Assembly: GCA_964035575.1 (NCBI GenBank)
Contig: OZ037884.1
Coordinates: 744,001 to 808,000, forward strand
Direction: 5' to 3'
Length of the DNA: 64,000 nucleotides
Source of the DNA: Rhynchopus sp. YZ270_cl-10
Taxonomy: Eukaryota; Euglenozoa; Diplonemea; Diplonemida; Diplonemidae
Made by a program: the position numbers and the translations under genes. Position 1 is the first letter of the stretch. Each line of letters opens with the position of its first letter. The notes beneath the pieces were generated by a model. The model made no database searches. It saw only the letters and a list, made by a program, of their open reading frames with translations, and had not been told where the DNA came from. Shown here piece after piece: positions 1 through 9,000 of the stretch.

Positions 1-389
1 ACAATTTTGTCAGAAAACGGAAAAAATGGGGGATGGAGGGGGGAGCAGAACCTATTAGTCGATGCATCAAAAATAAATGTGTGAGCTTTTCTGGTAAAGC
101 CGTCTTTTTTTGCGGTTTTGGGAGAAGAAAGAGAAACAAATAAAAATACAAAAAAATACCACTATTCTAGCCTTGTGTGTGGAAGTGGGTGGAGTTGTTT
201 CCCCCGAAATTTATTTTTTTTCAAATAGTGGGGAAAGTTGAGCAACCAAAAGGGAAAATAAACGGGTCCGTCTCGCCTGTAGTGTCTTGTTCTTTCTTTT
301 TCTTATCTCCTCCCAGTACACGAAATGTTATTAGAAGCGGCTGGTGGTTATCAAATAATCAGTTGGCAATTTAGTGTCCATTTTTTTTC

Positions 390-500
390 GGCCTCAAGAG
401 GTTTCCTCTTCACGGGCCAGGTAGTCAGGTGGGGAGCGTATTGTAGTAATAAAATATCAACACAGAATATTTATTACACACTTTACGCACAAAACAAAAT
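390..500 (+). repeat. Dispersed repeat family F5 (~110 bp), copy 1
   Basis: Begins with GGCCTCAAGAGGTTTCCTC, continues through a CAGGTAGTCAGGTGGGGAGCG core, and ends in an A-rich stretch with ATATTTATTACAC and GCACACAAACAAA-like sequence. Two further copies, same orientation, lie at 25192-25289 and 33526-33630. The A-rich 3' part suggests a small retroposed or SINE-like unit, but I see no tRNA promoter boxes and cannot name its parent. The rest of 1-1150 holds only homopolymer-rich spacer with no supported gene. Confidence 0.7.
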
Positions 501-1151
501 TCTTTACGTTGGGCAAAACAATCACTAATGAAGGAGAAATAACCGTCAAATGTTTTCCTGCTCAACGTCGAAACAAGAAACACAGGATTGAGACGTGGGT
601 GGTGGGGGGGTGGAAGGGAAAGAATTTTTTTGTAATTAGGTCGGGGTTTTTTCACTGTGGGGTTTGGGGAGTGGAGGGGTGTGGATGTATTTTATTGTTG
701 AAGGTGACGAAGAACGTGAAAGCTGTACGCCTTCAAGATTTCTATAGACACCTTTTTTTTTTATTCTTCCTTTTCAAAGATTTGCTGTGTTGTCCATGAG
801 GCCTATTTCCTCTTGCAACATTTATTTTGGGTTTTTTTTGCTGGTTTGTTTTTTTGCCCCTCTCTCTCTGCACTATCAGCAGACTTTTCCTTTTTAGACG
901 GCTTTCCATTTCAAGCAATACGGAAGACCCTACGTGGGTCAACTCCCTTTTATGATTGCGTACACAGCAAAACCCCCCCCTCCCCCAAACTGGAACGAGA
1001 AAAAGAAAAATAAAAAGCACTCTCCCCAATGTTTGACAGCCACCCCCTTCTCTCTCTCGCTCGATTGATTCTTTAGTTCCAGGGCTGCACCTTGTATAAG
1101 GCATTTTTTTTGTAACACTTTTTAACACCTCATGAAATGAAGGAGGAAATA

Positions 1152-1296
1152 GAAGCATTTTGAACATATTTTGCGGTTCTAGGGGACGAACCGCACTGCA
1201 GAAGCCACTCCTCACCCAAACAGGTTGAGGTGTTGTGCGTTTTCACCACAACCTTTTAGCGAAACGAAAAAAACGAAAAATTTGATGAGTGTCGTT
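1152..1296 (+). repeat. Dispersed repeat F7 overlapping the start of the receiver-like gene
   Basis: A ~95-bp block with an internal hairpin (TGCGGTTC...GAACCGCA), then CCACTCCTCACC and a GGTTGAGGTGTTGTGCG stretch. It is repeated at 29420-29560. Similarity resumes after a short variable spacer and covers TGATGAGTGT, which includes the ATG of the gene at 1285. At 29.5 kb no coding frame follows. The copy here may therefore carry that gene's promoter and first codons, or the repeat may derive from such a gene's 5' end. Confidence 0.6.
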
Positions 1297-1680
1297 TGGG
1301 TTGACAAAGCCTTTGCAGTGGTACAGTCTGGGGCACGTCTGGGACGGCACCAGCGGGCTGTGGTTGAGTGTGCGGAGGGGTTGAAGGGGCGGGGTATCCG
1401 CGTATCACTGTGCACATCGACGGCAGAGGGAGTGGCTGCGTACGCTGCTGCTGTGCAGGGGGGAGACGAGGAACGACGCTGTGCAGTAGTCACAAACATG
1501 CGTCGCGCTGAGTCGCAAACAGCCGGCCTCGACCTGCACACCGCCATCACCGCAATAGCGCCATGCCACTGCTTTCTCCTCAACACCACCACAACCCCAG
1601 ACCACATCCCAGAAGATATCACCTTGGCACCCACCCTCTCAGACATCGAATCCCATTTGACTCATTTTTTGCAAATTTGA
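1285..1680 (+). CDS. Small receiver-like (pseudo-response-regulator) domain protein
   Basis: A 131-residue open frame starting at the first ATG (MSVVWVDKAF). Its pattern resembles the receiver-like domain seen in some bacterial proteins: VxWVD at the N-terminus, a repeated-hydrophobic helix, GIRVSLCTSTAEG (compare 'GI.v..a.ST.eAl'), VVTNMRRAESQTAGLDLHTA (compare 'vvISDM.R....aGy.Ll.a'), then a hydrophobic strand. The D-D pair and the phospho-acceptor Asp of true receivers are not evident (VTNM replaces I-S/T-D-M), so it would be a non-phosphorylatable or TIR-associated type fold. Codon use is GC-rich like the other host genes. It ends 223 bp before the RMD1-family gene on the same strand. No function beyond possible nucleotide or protein binding can be claimed. 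The alternative is a lineage-specific orphan. Confidence 0.5.
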   Translation: MSVVWVDKAFAVVQSGARLGRHQRAVVECAEGLKGRGIRVSLCTSTAEGVAAYAAAVQGGDEERRCAVVTNMRRAESQTAGLDLHTAITAIAPCHCFLLNTTTTPDHIPEDITLAPTLSDIESHLTHFLQI

Positions 1681-1846
1681 GGAAACCTTTGAGGCCCCCA
1701 CTTTTTTTCCTCACGGAGAGATTTGGCATCTGCAACCGAATGCAAAAAAAAGTCAACCAAAAAAATTTTTTTTTTCTAACTCTTGACACACCATCCCGAA
1801 ACAAATGTGGAAATCACCGCAGATTTATTCATTTTTTTTATAAACA

Positions 1847-1873
1847 TTCTCTCCCCCTCTCCCTCACTCTCCC
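1847..1873 (+). promoter_or_regulatory. Pyrimidine-rich tract before the RMD1-family gene
   Basis: A C/T-only run (TTCTCTCCCCCTCTCCCTC and onward) ends about 30 bp before the ATG at 1904. Comparable C/T runs precede every other large host gene here, so it is probably an initiator or core-promoter signature. The function is inferred from position only. Confidence 0.4.
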
Positions 1874-1903
1874 AAAAAAAAGCAGAAAGCATTGGGTTTC
1901 AAA

Positions 1904-3859
1904 ATGCAGGGTGATTCTGATCGGAGTGAAGGTGAAGCTGCACCTTCAAGAGAACGTCGTAAGAAGGTTGGGAGGAAGCGTCGTGAGGACGTTCCTGTAG
2001 GGAGCAGCGGCAGCAGCGCCGACGGCGACATCGAGTTCGAACCGGAAGCAGGCCCTTCCGAGCCCGACGTCGCCACCCCTACAAGCTCCACAGCGCTTGC
2101 CCCCACCTCCTCCCCGGCCCTCCCTCTCCCTTCCCTCTCCGCCCCCCCTTCCGGCGCCATCTCCTCCGTCTCTTCCTCTCATGGCTCCTTTCCCCTCGAA
2201 GTTTCCCCAGGAATGCAATACCAAGACGACCCCAAGCCATACGAAGAACCATTCCCCGATACTCCTCAAGGCGGGTCTCTAAAAGAGCACGGAGGGATGC
2301 CGAAAACCTATTCTGCATCAGATTTGGTCGACCCCAGACGGCGTGTAGTAAGTTTTAATATCCAAGGAGGTGAGGAAGGGGTGACGGCAATCCCCGACGC
2401 CGTTCTGTTATCGAGTAAAGGGATGACCGGGAGGGTAACAAAAAAGGCGAAAACTCCATTAACGATGGACCGGGCAGATGCGAGACTCTCCGATGCTTCT
2501 CCGTCAATAACCGCGCAGACCCCTGCAATAGATGTCGCAGATTTGCCAGCTAGAGTGTCTCCTACCCCCACGGCATCGATCCAGCATCTCAGCAAGCGTC
2601 CAGCACACCGGAAAATGGTTGCCCCTGCGTTGGGAAGCTCAAAGAAAAAGCTTGGGAGGCAAGACAGTGCGAGCAGTGGGTTGGTCTATGTGGGCGAGCA
2701 AATTCCCATCTCAACGCGTTTGATAGACAGAGAGGATGCGCAGAGGGTGGTGTGCGTTGCCTGCACGGCCGCGTCGTATAATATGGACAGCTTGAAGGAT
2801 ACGTTCATGAGGGCCTTTCCTTCGTCAACGTTTGTCAGCCATGACACGCAGTTGGAAATAGAAGTGGCACATATATCAGTTCCAACCAATGATTGGAACA
2901 GCGATGCTGACATCTTTGTCTTTGCATATGGGTCCATAGCATATTGGGGGCCAAACGAAAAGCATCTCTGGACCGACGTGATTGACACCATCGCTCAGGT
3001 TTCGAACTCTCCAATTGAAGACTTCGACTGCGAGCTGTTGACCTGGGGTTACAGCAAGCCCTATGAAATGCCAATGTCCACCAGCGCTTCGGAAAGCGAC
3101 TACCGGTCTGTTGATGAGGGTTACAGCAAGTCAAAGTTTAAATATAGGTCTGTTCTCCATGCACACACACACCCCCTTTTGAATTCCTCCACATTCATTT
3201 TACCTTTACGGTACCGCCATCCCTCAAACAGGATTGTGTCAGGATTGTGCAATCAACGTAACTTTACCCCATCCTATTCAATATTTTCACCAAAAACCCC
3301 CCTCCTTCTCCATTACAGCTGGCTGGACCAAGATCACTTCTATCTTGCTTCTACTGAGGCGGATATCAAGCTTGCGTTCTCCCATGCCGTCGCACAGAGT
3401 GAGAAGCTCAGTCACTATGAAGAGCGCATCGACGACCAGATCCTCAGTACACGGCGTTACCCTGAGGAGCTTGCCGCAAAGGGGGAGGTGACGCTCTCGG
3501 GGAAGGCGATTGCACGGACGAAGGGGCAGCTGTTCTTGCATCGCATGAACATCATTTTGCATACAGATCTGCTGGACACTCCGGACTTCTTTTGGGAGCG
3601 TACGGACCTTGAGCCTCTCTACATCCATGCACGGAAGTACTTTGAAATCAGTCGCCGTGTGCGTGTTCTCAACGAACGTCTCGGTGTAGTCGCAGAACTC
3701 TTTGATATGCTCCACGAACAGCAAAAACAAAAGCACAGCGACAAGCTCGAATGGATCGTCATCTGGCTCATAGTCATTGAGATTGTGGTCAGCGCGCTGA
3801 CAATCTACCTCAAGGTCTTCCCTATCGACAATGCCTGCGGTACCCCTGCTCCTGCATAA
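1904..3859 (+). CDS. RMD1/RMND1-family (DUF155) membrane protein, one intron
   Basis: The ATG at 1904 is chosen because the frame upstream of it has only non-ATG starts. With the intron at 3148-3318 removed the protein is about 594 residues. Residues 1-270 are Ser/Pro-rich and look disordered. From about 281 the DUF155 pattern appears: RVVCVACTAASYN, the DADIFVFAYGSIAYWG strand pair, then after the splice DHFYLASTEADIKLAFSHAVAQSEKLSHYE, the long helical ERIDDQ...LSGKAI region, and a basic/hydrophobic C-terminus. A single membrane segment (EWIVIWLIVIEIVVSALTIY) lies about 25 residues from the end, as in yeast Rmd1 and mitochondrial RMND1. The family is tied to organelle membranes and, for RMND1, mitochondrial translation. 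Here the location is unknown, and no clear mitochondrial presequence is seen. Family assignment is firm; the specific role is not. Confidence 0.85.
   Translation: MQGDSDRSEGEAAPSRERRKKVGRKRREDVPVGSSGSSADGDIEFEPEAGPSEPDVATPTSSTALAPTSSPALPLPSLSAPPSGAISSVSSSHGSFPLEVSPGMQYQDDPKPYEEPFPDTPQGGSLKEHGGMPKTYSASDLVDPRRRVVSFNIQGGEEGVTAIPDAVLLSSKGMTGRVTKKAKTPLTMDRADARLSDASPSITAQTPAIDVADLPARVSPTPTASIQHLSKRPAHRKMVAPALGSSKKKLGRQDSASSGLVYVGEQIPISTRLIDREDAQRVVCVACTAASYNMDSLKDTFMRAFPSSTFVSHDTQLEIEVAHISVPTNDWNSDADIFVFAYGSIAYWGPNEKHLWTDVIDTIAQVSNSPIEDFDCELLTWGYSKPYEMPMSTSASESDYRSVDEGYSKSKFKYRSVLHAHTHPLLNSSTFILPLRYRHPSNRIVSGLCNQRNFTPSYSIFSPKTPLLLHYSWLDQDHFYLASTEADIKLAFSHAVAQSEKLSHYEERIDDQILSTRRYPEELAAKGEVTLSGKAIARTKGQLFLHRMNIILHTDLLDTPDFFWERTDLEPLYIHARKYFEISRRVRVLNERLGVVAELFDMLHEQQKQKHSDKLEWIVIWLIVIEIVVSALTIYLKVFPIDNACGTPAPA
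3148..3318 (+). other. Spliceosomal intron in the RMD1-family gene (171 nt, stop-free)
   Basis: Donor AG|GTCTGT and acceptor CCATTACAG|C. It interrupts codon 415 in phase 2, and splicing yields ...KSKFKY-S-WLDQDHFYLAS, restoring the family alignment. The intron is C/T-rich, a multiple of three and has no in-frame stop, so retention adds 57 residues inside the conserved domain without truncating the protein. No cDNA evidence is available. Confidence 0.75.
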
Positions 3860-4145
3860 ACCATTTTCTGGAGACTCCAGGTTTAAACAGGGCGAAATAT
3901 TCCCAACAGTGTCGGGAGGACCATCGTTAGGGAAGAGAAGAAGGAGAAGAAGAAAGAAATATCCTGCAAGGGGAGTGCGTTGGCAGGTTGGTGTGCGATC
4001 TTTCTTCTAAATCTTAGCAAAAGAGAGAGGGAGAAAGGGAGGTACGCTTTGTTCATATGGTCCCAACTCGCGACTGTCGTGTAGAGGGATGAAGGAGAGG
4101 AGGGGTGGGGGGAGCGTGAGGTAGGTGCAAAGCCCGCAGGAGGAG

Positions 4146-4218
4146 TATCTGCCCTATCAGCTTTTGCCGGTAGTGTAGTGGACTACCGTGGCTGTAACGG
4201 GGAACGGGGAATTAGGGG
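4146..4218 (+). pseudogene. Fragment of 18S (SSU) rRNA
   Basis: The stretch beginning TATCTGCCCTATCAGCTTTT, continuing GGTAGTGTAGTGGACTACC and ending AACGGGGAATTAGGGG matches from memory the conserved 18S segment of helices 11-13 (consensus CTGCCCTATCAACTTTCGATGG ... AACGGGGAATTAGGG). Sequence before and after is not rRNA-like, so this is an isolated ~73-bp piece. It is probably an rDNA fragment captured by a repair or retroposition event. Confidence 0.7.
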
Positions 4219-4608
4219 ACCCCCCCCGTGAAAGGGAAATGAGCTGTTTGGCAAAAAAACAGCCGGAGTTGACCGTCCCTGGGGACACATGCTTTGTTGT
4301 ACGTAGTACCAGGACATCGGTTTGAATTTGATGACCTCCCCCAGGGGGTCTTCACAAGAGGGATTGAAGGAAGGGATACGGGGATGGGGGGGGGTGTTTT
4401 TCTTCACACTGTCTGGATGTTTTTTTTTTCCTTCTTTTTTTTTCTGCGCTTTTTTATGACTTCCATTGATAGTCTAAAATCTAACGTTGATCGTTTATTT
4501 TCAAGGATTTTTTTTAAAAAGAGGTGTGGCGGACAAATGCGCAACTCCCAAACAAACAAAATGTCCCAAAAAATGAAGGATTTCTCAAGCAAGGTTTCTT
4601 TATATTTG

Positions 4609-4655
4609 GTACACTGTCACGAGAGGGCTTTGTATTTCAGCTCTACTTTTATTTC
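4609..4655 (+). repeat. Dispersed motif F2 (GGTACACTGTCACGAGAGGG...TTTGTATTTCA)
   Basis: A 40-45-nt unit. Other copies on the + strand: 5783-5830, 11509-11560 (diverged), 27181-27215 (diverged), 34250-34295 and 58546-58585. One copy on the minus strand is at 48560-48605, inside the LINE 5' region. Two copies lie about 225-270 bp upstream of the two peroxidase-cyclase start codons, and the LINE copy points in the LINE's transcription direction. This makes a promoter-associated element possible. Confidence 0.65.
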
Positions 4656-5257
4656 GCGTGACTATTCAAAGTGTTTTCCGTGTAAAGGAGGGCCCTAAGG
4701 AAGGGGGTGAAGTTCCCCTTCCAACTGAACATCTGACCCTCATTCCCTCTCACAGTCCGCTTTTTATTGACACGGCTGAAGTAAACAATGTCACATCCCT
4801 GCCAAGCCCTGTGGAGGGGTTTGGCGAGGTTTCCCTGTACAATGTATAATGGCTCCTTGAAAGTGTCTACCCCCCCTTTTTTTTTTTGAAAAAATAGGGG
4901 ATTTTTTTTTTTTTTGCATGCATGTGGACACCCGAGGTGCTCCACTATTTCGATTCCGAATTTAGTTCAGAATTTATCGATTACAAGACCCGGGTCTTTT
5001 GCATTCATCCGCCTTTTTTTTTTAGTGGGTTTGTTGCACACAAAAAACCCCTCTTTTTGAAAACGACTTAAACCACATCCACCAACAAAACGTCTGTCGG
5101 GTTGTAGGGGGAGGAGGAGGTGGGTGTAAGACCGCACCCCTTCCCTCCCTTTTGGTACGGTAGATCTCTCCCGCCACCACCCACATGGTAAATGTTCCTG
5201 TTTCTTTCTCCAAAAAGGGCTTTTTTGTTGTTGCTCCGCGATAACGAATGTGTTCAA

Positions 5258-5308
5258 AGGTGACTAAGCACAGAGAGGCTTAGGATCATCTTATAAACCT
5301 TTTTCTTT
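5258..5308 (+). repeat. Dispersed repeat R1 (GGTGACTAAGCACAGAGAGGC...)
   Basis: A ~50-nt unit reading GGTGACTAAGCACAGAGAGG, CTTAGGTTCATCTTATAAAC, then a T/C-rich tail. Further + strand copies: 26379-26425, 28747-28795, 32726-32765, 33909-33960 and 59140-59182. Weaker relatives are at 25875-25920, 59995-60030 and 60280-60330. I found no copy on the minus strand by eye. Origin unknown; it looks like a short repeat with a pyrimidine-rich 3' end. Confidence 0.7.
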
Positions 5309-5704
5309 TGTTTTAGTGCCCTCCGCAGTTCGCACATGAATTGTGAATTTCTGTGAATACCATCTTTCTTTCCTCACCGCTTTTGGTGGAAGGCTTTCCA
5401 AGTTAAGAAGAAAAACAAAATTTCCAAAAACAGACTCTTTTTTGATACACACCCATCTCTCCTCTTGGCCCGACCGAGATTCTATATCTGGCAAATATTC
5501 TGGAAGTCATCATCCTTGCACTCCAGCCCTGCCTCCTCAGTTGCTCCATTTTGCAGTACATTTGGAGGTTATACTAGACAATCCCTTTAGCCATTACCCC
5601 GCCTGATGCTGTGCCGATAACGAATTGCTATCATAAAAAGGTGGCGCACAACGAGAAAGAGAAATCCTTGTGGTTCTCATCGCTGTCCTCCAACTTTTTT
5701 TCGG

Positions 5705-5830
5705 GAGTAGCACACATATCAGATGGAAACCACGAAATGGATTGTAGGACTGCACGGTTGCCGGTACAGCCGGTCATGCACCAAAGGTACACTGTTCACG
5801 AGAGGGATTTTGTATTTCAAGTCAACCTTA
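5705..5830 (+). promoter_or_regulatory. Upstream block shared by both peroxidase-cyclase genes, copy 1
   Basis: Starts AGTAGCACACATATCAGATG, passes a GAAACCACGAAATGGAT core and ends with an F2 motif. The matching block at 34178-34300 lies at the same distance (about 225 bp) upstream of the paralogue's ATG. Either it was duplicated with the gene and retained as a promoter, or a dispersed repeat was taken up twice. No classical TATA box is evident. Confidence 0.55.
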
Positions 5831-6052
5831 TTTTTCTTCATTGTTCGATTCTGTGAACTGAAGGTATATGAATCTAATAAACTTCATGTTCATCTCACAA
5901 CCCTTTTCTCTTTTTAACCACCCTTTCGCACAACCACCCGCCTCCCCCTTACAGACCCCTCCCCCCACCCCATACCCACCGTTGTTTTTTTTACCGTATT
6001 TTTTTTTAATAAGGCAGGGGGGCCTGTTGATAATCCCCCCCTTTGGGTAACT

Positions 6053-9000
6053 ATGTGGAGCGTGCCTGCGTATGTGGTTGCATGCTTGGTGGTGATGCAG
6101 GAGGTGGCTGCAGTGCAGCTTTGCCACCACCTTGAGGCCTCTCATGTGGAGGCTTGCGTCGCGCAGTACCGTCCCCTTGCTGCGGATATGGAGTCGGTGA
6201 TTGGGCCGGCGATAAACGCAGAGCCGGGGTTGATCCCTTTATTGTCTCGTTTGGCGTGGCATAGTGCGGGCACGTATAATAGGAGATTGAAGCCGATTGG
6301 AGGGACCAACGGAGGGTGCATCCGTATGCCTCCGGAGAGCGTAGATGCGGGTAATGCAAACGTCGCTCCTGCATTGGATTTGGTGATTTCTGTTCGGCAT
6401 AGACACAACTGGGCGACGTTGGCAGACTGTATCCAGCTTGCCTCCGCGGTTGCGCATGAATTTGTTGGGTGTACCGAGCTTGGTTTTACCCCCGGAAGGC
6501 AAGACTTTCATGTCCACGAATCGGAAGAAAAATGCTCCGCAAACGGCAGGCTGCCCAGCAAAGAGGTGATTGGTGATGTGCATCCACTTCCCCGCACCCA
6601 ATCGCTTTTGTTTGAAAAATTCGCAGTTTTTTTGGACTCTTTGGATACTACGCCTGATGCGAATGGGATTTACACTGCGCAATTTGTGGAGGAAGCGGTG
6701 GCATTGATGGGCGGACATACCCTAGGGGGAATGCATCGGGGGACCAGCGGCAATGAAGGGAATTTTACAAAAACGCCGTTTGTATTTGACAATGAATACT
6801 TCGTGAATTTGGTCGAGCTCGACTGGAGTGTTGAGGCGCAGGTTGGGGGTAAGGTAGGGGATGCGACCGACCTCCAATATGAACGTGGCGGCATCGCTCT
6901 GCTCCCTGTCGATGTGGCTATGGTGCACAATCCACAGATGCTCCCCTTTGTTCAACGGTTTGCGGACAACAACTCTTATTTCATGGAGGTCTACGCACGC
7001 GCCTGGGATCGCCTTGCAGAAAACGGTTTGGATCGTTCAAGCGGGGGAGTCACACCTTACCCCACAGCGACCCCTTCGCAATCCTGCACTCCATCCACCC
7101 TCTCCACTCCCGACACCAATACGCCGTACACCTGTCAAATCGAGCTCCCGGTAGCAGGAATGGCATTGCATTATTTGTCAGAAGCCGAGAGTGTTTCGAT
7201 TGCAATCTCAAGTGAAGGGGGGTCCGGCTGGATGGGGGTATCCTTCCCACAGAGCCAAGGTACAATGCTTGCGCCACATGCGTTGATATGGGCGAATGGG
7301 GAGCTAGGACATTATGGGATTGTTTCACGCAGTCTTGATGGTTTTGTTGCAAAGCCAAGCGGCAATGCAGAGGAGGTGGGGCTGCTGAATACCGCGTATG
7401 GGGTTGTCAATGGGAGGCAGGTGGTGTCTTTTACGTTGTCATGTGGCGGGCGGAACAGCTCAGAGGCATGCGCATTTGATGCAGAGAATGCGTACATCAA
7501 TGTCGCCCGCGATGGGACCTCGAACACCCTCATCCAGCACTCCGGTCTCAATAAGGGGTCTGCCGTGATCAATCTCCTCACCGGAGTGAGCCGCTCTGTC
7601 TCGGATGACATTATGTATTGGAGAAAGCTCCATGGGTCCCTCATGAGCGCCGCCACCCTCTTCGTCATCCCCCTCGGGATCTTCGCAAAACGCTACGGAA
7701 AGCATGTCTTTGGGGTCTCCGACTCCTCAAGACTCCCTTTAGGACCTGCTTTTATTGTTCACGTCTGTTGCATGGTGGTTGCTTTGTCTATGGTAGTCAC
7801 CGCTGCTTCGATTGCCCTTACGAAGCTTGATGGAACCGGAAGTGCGGGGGATGCGTATAACCATAGAGTCATAGGGTTTGTGTGCATGGTGGTTCTGTGT
7901 GTGGTGTGCACTGCTGGGATGGCAGGGAGGTTTCTTCCCCCAAAGAGAAAAATACCGCGGAGAGCGCATGCGGTGCTCGGTGCGTTCATGCTCATTTTGA
8001 TGTGCATCCAAACAGTCACCGGAGTTAAAAAGCTTCGAGCCTACGACCCAACCCAAGACGAACCCTTTGTCATTCTCCTCTCCGCTGGGTATATGTTTAT
8101 GGGAGGAACCGGGCTTCTTCTAGAATTGGTGCTTGCTTTTGGAAAGCGTACGAACACTTCTTATGTCGAGGCTGCCTTTATGGGGAGTGTTACGTATTCA
8201 CGCCTGGAGGTGCAGAAGCACAATACCAAGGAGGATGCATGGATCGTGATGGAAGGGAAGGTGTACAACGTGCAGGGTTGGCCCCAAAGCCACCCAGGAG
8301 GTGAGGACATCATCTACAGCATGGCCGGGAAGGATGCAACGGAAAGGTTCTACGCGGTAAACCATTCTTCTGCGGCGCAGAAGAAGATGAAGGAGTACTT
8401 TATCGGGATGGTCGAGGGGACCGATGTGTCCAGCTGCATTGAGCTTGTGGGAGACGTTGCGACGTGTCTGGTGGAGCTTGACATTGATAAGGCGGAACGC
8501 ATTCTGAGTGACCTCGAGGGAGGGGAGCTACCAAAATCGCTGATTCTTGAGTTCCGGCAGCTTTTAAACAATCTAGACGCCTTTAAGCCGTACCTTCCTG
8601 ACTCGCTTCTTGAGACACTCTGCACAAACAAAGTGGAGCGTGAATACAGCGAAGCGCAGGATCCTTTCGCACGCGAGCTCGAAGCCAATCCACCGGACCA
8701 CTGTGTCATCGCCTTCACCGACGTGCAATCCTCTACGAACCTTTGGGAAAGCACCCCCGCCGGCATGCGCAGTGCACTCCAAGAACACAACGACGTCATC
8801 CGCTCTGTCATCCGCCGCTGCCGTGGCTACGAAGTCAAAACCATCGGCGACGCCTTCATGGTAGCATTCACTTCTGCCACCGACGCTCTTGAGTTTGGCC
8901 TTTCCGTTCAAGACGAACTCGTACACGCAGACTGGCACCCTGCCCTCCTCGAACAGCCCCTATGCAGAGAAGCACGCAACCTCAAAACTGGACAACCCAT

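Larger units (their letters stand above)
3860..6052. other. Intergenic region with an 18S fragment and several short repeats
   Basis: No gene is supported between the RMD1-family stop and the first peroxidase-cyclase start. It contains an SSU-rRNA-like fragment (4146-4218), an F2 repeat (4609-4655), an R1 repeat (5258-5308) and the upstream block shared with the paralogous peroxidase-cyclase gene (5705-5830). The remainder is G-rich then T-rich spacer. Confidence 0.7.
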
